Assembly: GCA_964387645.1 (NCBI GenBank)
Contig: CAYLYM010000073.1
Coordinates: 1-19,867 of the forward strand
Direction: 5' to 3'
Length of the DNA stretch: 19,867 bases
Source of the DNA: CAYLYM01 sp964387645
Lineage (GTDB): Bacteria > Calditrichota > Calditrichia > RBG-13-44-9
Positions 1 through 5,246 of this stretch are shown here, piece after piece (the stretch's first letter is position 1; each line of letters begins with the position of its first letter). The notes beneath the pieces are model-generated. The model made no database searches and was not told the DNA's origin. It was given only the letters and a program-made list of their open reading frames with translations. The position numbers and the translations under genes are program-made.

Positions 1-329
1 TTAAATGCTTTAGCCCAGGTGTTTCGAAGATCCTGAAATATTCTAATGGCTTCATTAAAATTATTTTTATAGATACAATCCTGGCAATATCTATAAAGTC
101 TGAAAAAACCTAGAGAGATTTCTTGGTAATCAAAATTTAGTGCAGCAATAAGTTCTGTAATAACCTGATTCGCCTTGCGTGTATCACCTTTTTTCATATA
201 AACTAAGGCCAAATCATATAATTTTAAAATTAACTCTGTTGGACTAAGGTTTAGAACTTGGTTTTGCTGATAAGCATTGATTCCTTTATTTTGTGGTTTT
301 GATTTTCGATAAGATAACGCCGTATTCAT
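1..329 (-). CDS. fliS: Flagellar export chaperone FliS (3' end outside window)
   Basis: Translation from the ATG at 327-329 gives 109 complete codons and runs off the left edge without a stop. The N-terminal part contains NAYQQNQVLNLSPTELILKL, the family signature of FliS (a YxxxxV stretch followed by SPxELIxxLYD). FliS is a cytosolic four-helix chaperone that caps the C-terminus of flagellin before export. The usual family length is about 125-140 residues, so only the last helix should be missing. A good ribosome binding site (AAGGAG, nine bases before the ATG) decides the start. It follows the flagellin 1 terminator, so it is probably expressed by read-through or from a promoter I cannot see. 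fliD, often beside fliS, is not between the flagellins and fliS here. Divergent but convincing. Confidence 0.85.
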   Translation of the reverse strand, partial: MNTALSYRKSKPQNKGINAYQQNQVLNLSPTELILKLYDLALVYMKKGDTRKANQVITELIAALNFDYQEISLGFFRLYRYCQDCIYKNNFNEAIRIFQDLRNTWAKAF

Positions 330-380
330 AAATCTGAACTCCTTTTCGGTTTTGGTTTACAGGTTGCTTTAAAACAATGA

Positions 381-408
381 GAGAAGTCTTCCTTAAGGAA
401 GACTTCTC
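381..408 (-). terminator. Hairpin terminator/attenuator after flagellin 1
   Basis: A perfect 12-bp inverted repeat (GAGAAGTCTTCC and its complement) with a TTAA loop begins a few bases after the flagellin 1 stop. In the minus-strand transcript it is followed by TCATTGTTTT, a poor U-tract. It could terminate, partly terminate (letting some transcription reach fliS), or protect the flagellin mRNA 3' end. Confidence 0.65.
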
Positions 409-413
409 ACCAT

Positions 414-1244
414 TTAACGGAATAAAGCTAAAATACCATTCGGAGCTGCATTAGCCTGAGCAAGTTGGACTGTGGCTGTTTGCTGAAGAATTTGCAGTTT
501 AGTTAGTTCAAGCTGTTCTTTAGCAATATCAGCATCCACAATCCGGCTGGCGGCAGCTTCCGTGTTGGTAATGGCAACCTGCAAAGTGGCTTCTTTGTAA
601 TCCAGACGTTGAATCAAAGAGCCGACATTTTGCAACTCATCACTCACCGTTTGAATATAGGTATCAATACTCGCCAATGCGCTTACATTAGCAAGATCGC
701 TGGTGGTAAGTGAATTCACTCCCATCGAAGCAGAATCTAAGGAAGCGCTAAGATTAACCGTAATGGAATCCCCGCTATCGGCTCCTGTCTGGAATACTTT
801 GCCGGTGAAACTACCGTCGATCAGTTGCGAGCCATTAAATTTGGTTTCGGCAATTATGTCATCAACTTCGTCCAGCAGATCATTTATTTGGGTCAACACT
901 GCCTGTAACTCCGTATCACCATAAGATCCGTTTCCAGCCTGAATCATTTTCTCTTTAATGGTTACCAGAATATCGTTGATATTTTGCAGCCCCCCTTCTG
1001 CAACGGCCAAAACATTTTTGGCTTCACCTACATTGTTGAGAGCTTGACTTAATGCACGGGAACGGGCCAGAAGTTTCCGCGAAATAGTGTAACCGGCAGG
1101 ATCATCTGCTGCTGAATTGATGCGCTTACCGCTGGCTAAACGCAACTGATGCACCCCAATTTTACTGTTGACAGTGTTCAATGCGTTGAATGCATTGAGG
1201 GCGCCAACATTGGTATTAATTCTAGAGCCACCATAAAATGCCAT
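414..1244 (-). CDS. fliC: Flagellin (copy 1)
   Basis: A 276-residue flagellin, the filament subunit. The N-terminal D0/D1 helix carries RINTNVGALNAFNALN and the conserved LASGKRINSAADDPAGYTI; the C-terminal D1/D0 helix ends with EQLELTKLQILQQTATVQLA and a terminal ALFR. The length is minimal: there is almost no variable D2/D3 domain. The N-terminus has an unusual AFYGGS extension before RINTN that is shared with copy 2. The start is fixed by a perfect AAGGAGGT ribosome binding site eight bases upstream. That site lies inside a strong CsrA-binding consensus (see separate entry), so translational control by CsrA is likely. A sigma-28-like promoter lies at 1314-1340. By eye roughly three quarters identical to copy 2, a recent-looking tandem duplication. 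Gene symbol assigned by family (fliC/hag/fla). Confidence 0.95.
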   Translation of the reverse strand: MAFYGGSRINTNVGALNAFNALNTVNSKIGVHQLRLASGKRINSAADDPAGYTISRKLLARSRALSQALNNVGEAKNVLAVAEGGLQNINDILVTIKEKMIQAGNGSYGDTELQAVLTQINDLLDEVDDIIAETKFNGSQLIDGSFTGKVFQTGADSGDSITVNLSASLDSASMGVNSLTTSDLANVSALASIDTYIQTVSDELQNVGSLIQRLDYKEATLQVAITNTEAAASRIVDADIAKEQLELTKLQILQQTATVQLAQANAAPNGILALFR

Positions 1245-1249
1245 GACAA

Positions 1250-1263
1250 ATACCTCCTTGTAT
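1250..1263 (-). promoter_or_regulatory. Predicted CsrA-binding site over flagellin 1 Shine-Dalgarno
   Basis: The leader RNA reads AUACAAGGAGGU (1252-1263), matching the CsrA consensus RUACARGGAUGU at 11 of 12 positions. ATAC and GTAT flank AAGGAG and can pair, placing GGA in a hairpin loop as CsrA prefers. It completely covers the ribosome binding site, so bound CsrA would block translation. Prediction from sequence only. Confidence 0.6.
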
Positions 1264-1278
1264 TTAATTAAACTTTTT

Positions 1279-1294
1279 CAGGCTTCCGTGCCTG
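1279..1294 (-). other. Small hairpin in flagellin 1 leader
   Basis: CAGGC and GCCTG form a 5-bp stem with a six-base loop in the predicted 5' untranslated region, between the promoter and the ribosome binding site. The loop contains CGGAA, so it includes a GGA triplet and could be a second, weaker CsrA contact. No U-tract follows, so it is not a terminator. Confidence 0.4.
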
Positions 1295-1313
1295 ATTTAG
1301 TTGCCACTTATTA

Positions 1314-1340
1314 TATTCGTCAATTTTTATCAAACCTTTA
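1314..1340 (-). promoter_or_regulatory. Candidate sigma-28 (FliA) promoter of flagellin 1
   Basis: TAAAGGTT, 11 bases, GACGAATA. Against the sigma-28 consensus TAAAGTTT-N11-GCCGATAA the -35 matches at 7/8 and the -10 at 5/8, with correct spacing. Transcription would start near 1307, giving a leader of about 60 bases. Weaker than the promoter of flagellin 2. Confidence 0.45.
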
Positions 1341-1355
1341 GATTTTTTCAATTTC

Positions 1356-1396
1356 TTACCAGGGATACTTTATTTCTTAACAAGAACCCCTGGTAA
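1356..1396. repeat. Inverted repeat upstream of flagellin 1 promoter
   Basis: TTACCAGGG (1356-1364) and CCCTGGTAA (1388-1396) form a perfect 9-bp inverted repeat with a 23-base spacer. It lies between the flagellin 2 terminator and the flagellin 1 promoter. It may be a back-up terminator stem, or an operator/activator site just upstream of the -35 box. Confidence 0.5.
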
Positions 1397-1402
1397 AAAA
1401 TT

Positions 1403-1436
1403 AAAAAAAAAGAGACCGCCCTTGAAGACGGTCTCT
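1403..1436 (-). terminator. Rho-independent terminator of flagellin 2
   Basis: In the minus-strand transcript AGAGACCGTC and GGCGGTCTCT form a 10-bp stem (one G-U pair) around a TTCAAG loop, directly followed by eight U residues (1403-1410). It lies 17 bases after the flagellin 2 stop. A textbook intrinsic terminator, which argues that the two flagellins are mostly separate transcripts. Confidence 0.9.
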
Positions 1437-1453
1437 CTCAGTGGCTCATAGAA

Positions 1454-2284
1454 TTACCGGAATAATGCAAGAACTCCTTGTGGCGCCGCATTAGCCTGTG
1501 CTAACTGCACAGTGGCTGTTTGTTGAAGAATTTGAAGTTTGGTCAACTCTAACTGTTCTTTAGCAATGTCGGCATCCATAATACGACTCATAGCCGCTTC
1601 CGTGTTCGTAATAGCTACCGACAGAGTCTGTTCTTTTACATCCATTCGGGAAATAAGCGAACCTACCTTTTGTAACTCTGTGCTCACCCGTTGGATAGCA
1701 GTATCCAAACTGGCCAGAGTAGCCGAAGCACCGATATTCGCTGTCGTCAGCGAGTTTAAACCAAAATCGGCAGAGTCGATGGTGGCGTTGAGGGAAACAG
1801 TAATGCTGTCTCCGCTGTCAGCACCGGTCTGGAATGTTTTCGAAGTGAAATTTCCATCCAGCAACTGCGATCCATTGAACTTGGTTTCGCTGATAATATC
1901 GTCCACCTCGTCCAACATATCCTGGACCTGGGTAACAATAGCATTCAATTCGTCAGCACCATAAGACCCATTGCCCGCCTGAATAATTTTCTCCTTAATT
2001 CCCACATAAATGTCGTTAATTGCCTGCAAGCCACCTTCGGCCACTGATAAAATATTTTTCAGTTCGCCAACATTATTGAGGGCCTGCGATAAACTACGAG
2101 AACGGGCAGCAAGTTTTCTGCCGATAGTGTATCCGGCTGGATCGTCAGCTGCACTGTTGATCCGCTTACCGGATGCCAATCGCATCTGAACAGTACCGAT
2201 CTTAGAGTTGATTGAATTGAGGGCATTGAAGGCATTAAGAGCGCCCACGTTGGTATTGATGCGGGATCCACCATAAAAAGCCAT
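1454..2284 (-). CDS. fliC: Flagellin (copy 2)
   Basis: A 276-residue flagellin, the filament subunit, very like copy 1. It shares AFYGGSRINTNVGALNAFNALN-type D0 residues, LASGKRINSAADDPAGYTI in D1, and the C-terminal EQLELTKLQILQQTATVQLA with a terminal ALFR; no D2/D3 domain. The frame is open 16 codons further upstream, but the ATG at 2282-2284 is chosen because it follows a perfect AAGGAGGT and aligns with copy 1. It has the best sigma-28 promoter of the window (2407-2433), a structured leader of roughly 115 bases with predicted CsrA sites, and its own strong terminator. These features suggest this is the main flagellin. Differences from copy 1 cluster in the middle (for example the residues after NSLTT), the surface part of the subunit. 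Confidence 0.95.
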   Translation of the reverse strand: MAFYGGSRINTNVGALNAFNALNSINSKIGTVQMRLASGKRINSAADDPAGYTIGRKLAARSRSLSQALNNVGELKNILSVAEGGLQAINDIYVGIKEKIIQAGNGSYGADELNAIVTQVQDMLDEVDDIISETKFNGSQLLDGNFTSKTFQTGADSGDSITVSLNATIDSADFGLNSLTTANIGASATLASLDTAIQRVSTELQKVGSLISRMDVKEQTLSVAITNTEAAMSRIMDADIAKEQLELTKLQILQQTATVQLAQANAAPQGVLALFR

Positions 2285-2299
2285 AACAACCTCCTTGTT
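2285..2299 (-). promoter_or_regulatory. Predicted CsrA-binding hairpin over flagellin 2 Shine-Dalgarno
   Basis: AACAA-GGAGG-UUGUU immediately precedes the ATG: a perfect 5-bp stem whose loop is the ribosome binding site itself. AAACAAGGAGGU (2289-2300) matches the CsrA consensus RUACARGGAUGU at 10 of 12. This is the arrangement known for Bacillus hag, where CsrA blocks the Shine-Dalgarno. Prediction only. Confidence 0.6.
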
Positions 2300-2310
2300 T
2301 TTTTGTTTTT

Positions 2311-2324
2311 GAGAATCCCTTCTC
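2311..2324 (-). promoter_or_regulatory. Second predicted CsrA-binding hairpin in flagellin 2 leader
   Basis: GAGAA-GGGA-UUCUC: a perfect 5-bp stem with a GGGA tetraloop, so a GGA is presented in the loop. It is about 25 bases upstream of the GGA in the Shine-Dalgarno hairpin, a spacing that could let one CsrA dimer bridge both sites. Confidence 0.5.
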
Positions 2325-2347
2325 TGACTCACAGCCTTTATATTTGG

Positions 2348-2379
2348 GGAAGTAATGGCGGCTGTTAACCATTACCTCC
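2348..2379 (-). other. Long hairpin in flagellin 2 leader
   Basis: GGAGGTAATGG and CCATTACTTCC pair over 11 bp (one G-U) with a ten-base loop in the 5' untranslated region. The 5' arm contains a GGAGG and an ATG only two bases apart, too close for normal initiation. No U-tract follows, so it is probably an mRNA-stabilising or regulatory structure rather than a terminator. Confidence 0.55.
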
Positions 2380-2406
2380 AAAGTTTCTTTTTAAATCTAA
2401 TTTACA

Positions 2407-2433
2407 ATTTCGGCTTTTATTTGTAAAACTTTA
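2407..2433 (-). promoter_or_regulatory. Sigma-28 (FliA) promoter of flagellin 2
   Basis: TAAAGTTT, 11 bases, GCCGAAAT: a perfect -35 and the conserved GCCGA core of the -10 of TAAAGTTT-N11-GCCGATAA. It starts eight bases after the stop codon of the upstream glycosyltransferase gene. The predicted start is near 2400. Confidence 0.8.
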
Positions 2434-2440
2434 GCAAAAA

Positions 2441-4111
2441 TTATGAACTTTGTATAATTGGATTTAAATAGTCATAAAGTTTTTCGTAATTTCCAACTTT
2501 GGCGTACAGCCCGGTAAGCAGGCGATTAATATTTTCCCTTTTTTCAGGAAATAATGGCAAAGCATTTTCCATTACCTGTACGGCATCATAATACCGACTT
2601 TGTTTAACGTAACAAACGGCTAAGTTATAATGTATTTCCCATACATGACTTTCGTAGGCCAGAGCTTTCCGATAATACTCCTGTGCTTTACTAAAATTAC
2701 CCCCCGCCATCTCAAAGTTGCCCATATAATACAGAGCCATGGCATCTTGTGGATTCAACTCCAGCACTATTTGTAGAAAATGTTTCATTTTTTCATAATC
2801 ATTTATTTTTTCAGCTATGCCTGCTAACACTTTACCAGCTTCAACTTTTCTGTCAAATCGGTTAACTTCATTCACCAGCCTATTGAGAAGATGTTTAGCA
2901 GGGAATTCTGGATATTCGATTAATTTCCATGCATAAACCCATTTTTCCAAAAAGCTAAATCGAAGGTTGGGTGCTTCAATTAAATAATTCCCAAAATGAT
3001 TTAAAGCATTTTTATAATCTTTCATGTTAAAATAATATAAACCTAATCGCTGTTCGATAAGATAATTATCGAAATTTTTTTCAATGCTGATATCGCTGAA
3101 GGGTATATTTGAATTTTCGACAATTTTCTTAAGGTTGAATAAGGCTTCTTTCCAATTCATTTTTTGCGACATACACTCTGATTTTATAAAATATCCCACA
3201 CGTTGTCGTGGAGCAATCGAAAGAGCTTTGTTTATATAAACAAGAGCCTGATCAATTTCACCTCTTTTAAAATACTCATTTCCAATAATTAATAAACTTG
3301 TTGCCGTTAAATTCTTTGGCAAAACATTAAAATTTAGCGCCTTCTTTATGTTCTGGATACCTTTCTCCGTTTGTCCATCTATTAGTAACGTTTGTCCTAA
3401 TTGGAAATAAGCATAGGCATTGTTCGGTTCTCTTTGAATTTGTTCATAAAGGTATTTTAAATTGCGTTTGATCTTTTGCTTCAAAACTTGATCATCCTGA
3501 GCATATCCAAGATGTTCAATGGTTACATCTAAATATTTAAAACGAGCATTCACCCTTTTAAGTGACGGTGTAATCTGTTCGTGAATCTTCCCTTCAAATT
3601 GAACTCCTTTAAGCTTTTTAAATAATCTTGGATAAGCTTGTACGTGAGGAACGTTTCCAAGTATTCCCGAAACTGGACTGTAGACTTTAAGATAATAAGC
3701 ATCAGCAGAATCTGTCTTTATCTCCTTTAAAATAGTTTGATGGTAAGGATGGTAAAGCCGTTCATCAGCATCCAGATAGAGTATCCAAGGGAGAGTACAC
3801 TTTTTTAAGCCAAAATTTCTGGCTGCCGCAAAATCATTCTTCCATTCATATTGAAACAACCTGCAACCATATTCTTGAGCAATTTCCACAGTCCGATCAG
3901 TACTTCCAGTATCAACAATAACAATTTCACCAACAAGTCCCTGAACACTTTTTAAACAATCTTCTAAAAATCGCTCTTCGTTTTTTACAATCATACAAAG
4001 AGAGATAGGAGATCTTTGGGTTTGCGATAGATTTTTTGGTAAATATTCTTTGACAATTCTTTGCTTTTTAACTTTTTTATCTTTTTTCTTTTTTGCCATG
4101 GCACTAACCAT
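2441..4111 (-). CDS. Family 2 glycosyltransferase with TPR repeats, putative flagellin glycosyltransferase
   Basis: A 556-residue cytosolic protein. A lysine-rich N-terminus (residues 6-17) precedes a GT-A domain (about 34-210): SLCMIVKNEE at 37-46, DTGSTD at 67-72 and the metal/sugar-nucleotide DAD at 114-116 (LYLDADERL). From about 215 to 545 it is built of TPR-like helical pairs (for example NAYAYFQLGQ, ALVYINKALSIAP, ALYYMGNFEMAGGNF, IHYNLAVCYVKQ). This architecture (SunS-like GT2 plus TPR) is known for protein O-/S-glycosylation; the TPR part would hold the protein substrate. Its place between csrA and the flagellin genes points to flagellin as acceptor, which is inference. The ATG overlaps the upstream gene's stop (ATGGTTAG), so translation is probably coupled; there is no clear ribosome binding site, and a second ATG four codons on is possible. 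Confidence 0.85.
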   Translation of the reverse strand: MVSAMAKKKKDKKVKKQRIVKEYLPKNLSQTQRSPISLCMIVKNEERFLEDCLKSVQGLVGEIVIVDTGSTDRTVEIAQEYGCRLFQYEWKNDFAAARNFGLKKCTLPWILYLDADERLYHPYHQTILKEIKTDSADAYYLKVYSPVSGILGNVPHVQAYPRLFKKLKGVQFEGKIHEQITPSLKRVNARFKYLDVTIEHLGYAQDDQVLKQKIKRNLKYLYEQIQREPNNAYAYFQLGQTLLIDGQTEKGIQNIKKALNFNVLPKNLTATSLLIIGNEYFKRGEIDQALVYINKALSIAPRQRVGYFIKSECMSQKMNWKEALFNLKKIVENSNIPFSDISIEKNFDNYLIEQRLGLYYFNMKDYKNALNHFGNYLIEAPNLRFSFLEKWVYAWKLIEYPEFPAKHLLNRLVNEVNRFDRKVEAGKVLAGIAEKINDYEKMKHFLQIVLELNPQDAMALYYMGNFEMAGGNFSKAQEYYRKALAYESHVWEIHYNLAVCYVKQSRYYDAVQVMENALPLFPEKRENINRLLTGLYAKVGNYEKLYDYLNPIIQSS

Positions 4112-4367
4112 AAACTTCTGAAAATATTGTATTTGAATTTATTTCTGTTTCTGAAATAAAACGGAGTTTCGGCAACACACGATAAAGTTGTTCTCTGATG
4201 TCTCGTTCATCTATAGAAAGAATTACGGCAATCTCTTCAATAGATAATTGCTCATAAAAATAAAGACCTATCAGGATTCTTTCGTTTTTATCTAACTTTT
4301 TTAATTGGTCCATAACAATATCCACTCTAACCGAACCCAAATCTTCTTTATTCATTGACCCTTTCAT
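4104..4367 (-). CDS. Small sigma-factor region-4-like protein
   Basis: An 87-residue protein. Residues about 20-70 (QLKKLDKNERILIGLYFYEQ, then LSIEEIAVILSIDERDIREQ and LYRVLPKLR) match the pattern of sigma-70 region 4, in particular the FliA/sigma-28 type: a dimerless four-helix DNA-binding domain that reads the -35 box. Regions 2 and 3, needed to bind core polymerase and melt DNA, are absent, so it cannot be a complete sigma factor. It might be a DNA-binding regulator at flagellar -35 boxes, a FlgM- or beta-flap-binding modulator, or a decayed sigma factor. It sits eight bases after csrA and its stop overlaps the glycosyltransferase start, so it belongs to the same operon. No clear ribosome binding site; an alternative ATG lies four codons further. 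I know no named family for it. Confidence 0.7.
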   Translation of the reverse strand: MKGSMNKEDLGSVRVDIVMDQLKKLDKNERILIGLYFYEQLSIEEIAVILSIDERDIREQLYRVLPKLRFISETEINSNTIFSEVYG

Positions 4368-4375
4368 TTTTTGCT

Positions 4376-4621
4376 TTACATTTTTAATGTTAATATGTTT
4401 TTCAGAAGTTTGGATGCATTCAGAAAATCTCTCTTTTGGTAAATGATTGATGCTTGATTTTGTTTTTTTACCTTCTCAACGAGTTCTTGTCTGTAAATAG
4501 CAACCGTTGATGGCGCTTTTATTCCCAACTGAACTTTATTTTTTTCGATATTTACGACTTTGACAAGAATATCTTCTCCAATTAAAATATCTTCGCCTAA
4601 CTTCCTTGTTAGTACTAACAT
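4376..4621 (-). CDS. csrA: Carbon storage/translational regulator CsrA
   Basis: An 81-residue CsrA/RsmA protein, a homodimeric RNA-binding regulator that blocks translation at GGA-containing hairpins. MLVLTRKLGEDILIG at the N-terminus and VQLGIKAP at 30-37 are diagnostic; the RNA-contacting L4, R6 and R44 (in AIYRQELVEK) are present. The C-terminus after residue 53 is longer than in enteric CsrA (about 61 residues), as expected for FliW-controlled CsrA, where this tail helps form the FliW site. The ribosome binding site is AGGGAAGG. It lies 33 bases after fliW, as in Bacillus. Likely targets in this window are the two flagellin leaders. Confidence 0.95.
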   Translation of the reverse strand: MLVLTRKLGEDILIGEDILVKVVNIEKNKVQLGIKAPSTVAIYRQELVEKVKKQNQASIIYQKRDFLNASKLLKNILTLKM

Positions 4622-4654
4622 GTTTACCTTCCCTGGTTTTATGTGGTTGTCTTC

Positions 4655-5071
4655 CTAACTTATTGGATATGAAACCGATAATTCATCTGAAGTCAGTATT
4701 ATCTGTTTCCCTTCTTTCTTTTCATAATCAATTAATATGGGCCCTTTTAAGTTTATAGTAACGTTATTGTTTTCCCCCTTCAAGGTTACCACACAAAAGA
4801 CTTCTAAAGGTACGTCTTCGGACTGAAGTTTTTTAGCAAGTGAAGGGGGAAATTCCTTTTTGTAGTCATCTAAAATTAAGAATGGATTTAAAATTGGAAA
4901 TCCAAACTCTTTTTTATCTAAAGAAATAAGCCAACGAAAAGGTTCAAAATCTTCATCATTAATAATAACAAATTTTTTACAATCTTCAAATCCAATAATT
5001 CCATTTGGAAAATGAATTATCTGTTCTTCCGAAACCTCCAGTTCACCAAATTGTTGAGTGACCAATTTCAT
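4655..5071 (-). CDS. fliW: Flagellar assembly factor FliW (CsrA antagonist)
   Basis: A 138-residue FliW. Family marks are the N-terminal beta-strand with FGELEVSEEQIIHFPNGI and GFED (residues about 8-29), FPILNPFLILDDY in the middle, and the C-terminal VTINLKGPILID. FliW binds either flagellin or CsrA: when free flagellin is exported, FliW is released, binds CsrA and lifts its block on flagellin translation. The start at 5071 is chosen because GGAGAAA precedes it and the family starts with a short MxL/V stretch; the frame is open 17 codons further up, but that ATG falls inside the predicted sigma-54 promoter. First gene of the fliW-csrA-sigma4-glycosyltransferase unit. Confidence 0.95.
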   Translation of the reverse strand: MKLVTQQFGELEVSEEQIIHFPNGIIGFEDCKKFVIINDEDFEPFRWLISLDKKEFGFPILNPFLILDDYKKEFPPSLAKKLQSEDVPLEVFCVVTLKGENNNVTINLKGPILIDYEKKEGKQIILTSDELSVSYPIS

Positions 5072-5105
5072 TGAGTTTCTCCGTTTCTGTCCTTTATTAC
5101 TATTT

Positions 5106-5122
5106 TGCAATTTAAATGCCAA
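5106..5122 (-). promoter_or_regulatory. Candidate sigma-54 (RpoN) promoter of fliW operon
   Basis: TTGGCA, six bases, TTGCA, with GG and GC separated by exactly ten bases, the invariant geometry of -24/-12 promoters (TTGGCAC-N5-TTGCW). Only the C after GGCA differs. The start would be near 5096, leaving a leader of about 25 bases that contains the fliW ribosome binding site. No enhancer-binding protein gene is in the window. Confidence 0.55.
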
Positions 5123-5246
5123 AAATTATTCTATTTTAGAAATTATTATTTATTAATTACTTATATATTATTTTTAGTTCAATTTTTTTTTTCGAGACAA
5201 ACATCAAAGTTTTCCTTTTCAACACTAATAATTAAAATTTCAACAG

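Noticed and set aside
338..375. Possible sigma-28 promoter before fliS (TAAAGCAA ... ACCGAAAA)
   Set aside because: The spacing is 13 rather than 11 bases and the -10 would overlap the ribosome binding site, so the start would fall after it.
703..1964. Open frames on the + strand opposite the flagellin genes (703-924, 1539-1964)
   Set aside because: Antisense shadows of conserved flagellin codons with no own start signals or recognisable protein.
2285..2332. Upstream extension of flagellin 2 (16 extra residues)
   Set aside because: It has no ribosome binding site, runs through the leader hairpins, and copy 1 has no counterpart.
2250..2371. Leader peptide starting at the ATG in the flagellin 2 leader hairpin
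   Set aside because: The GGAGG is only two bases from the ATG and the ATG is inside a stem; no attenuation-type run of codons.
5072..5122. Upstream start for fliW (17 extra residues)
   Set aside because: That ATG lies inside the predicted sigma-54 promoter and the extension is not like FliW; the ATG at 5071 has GGAG.
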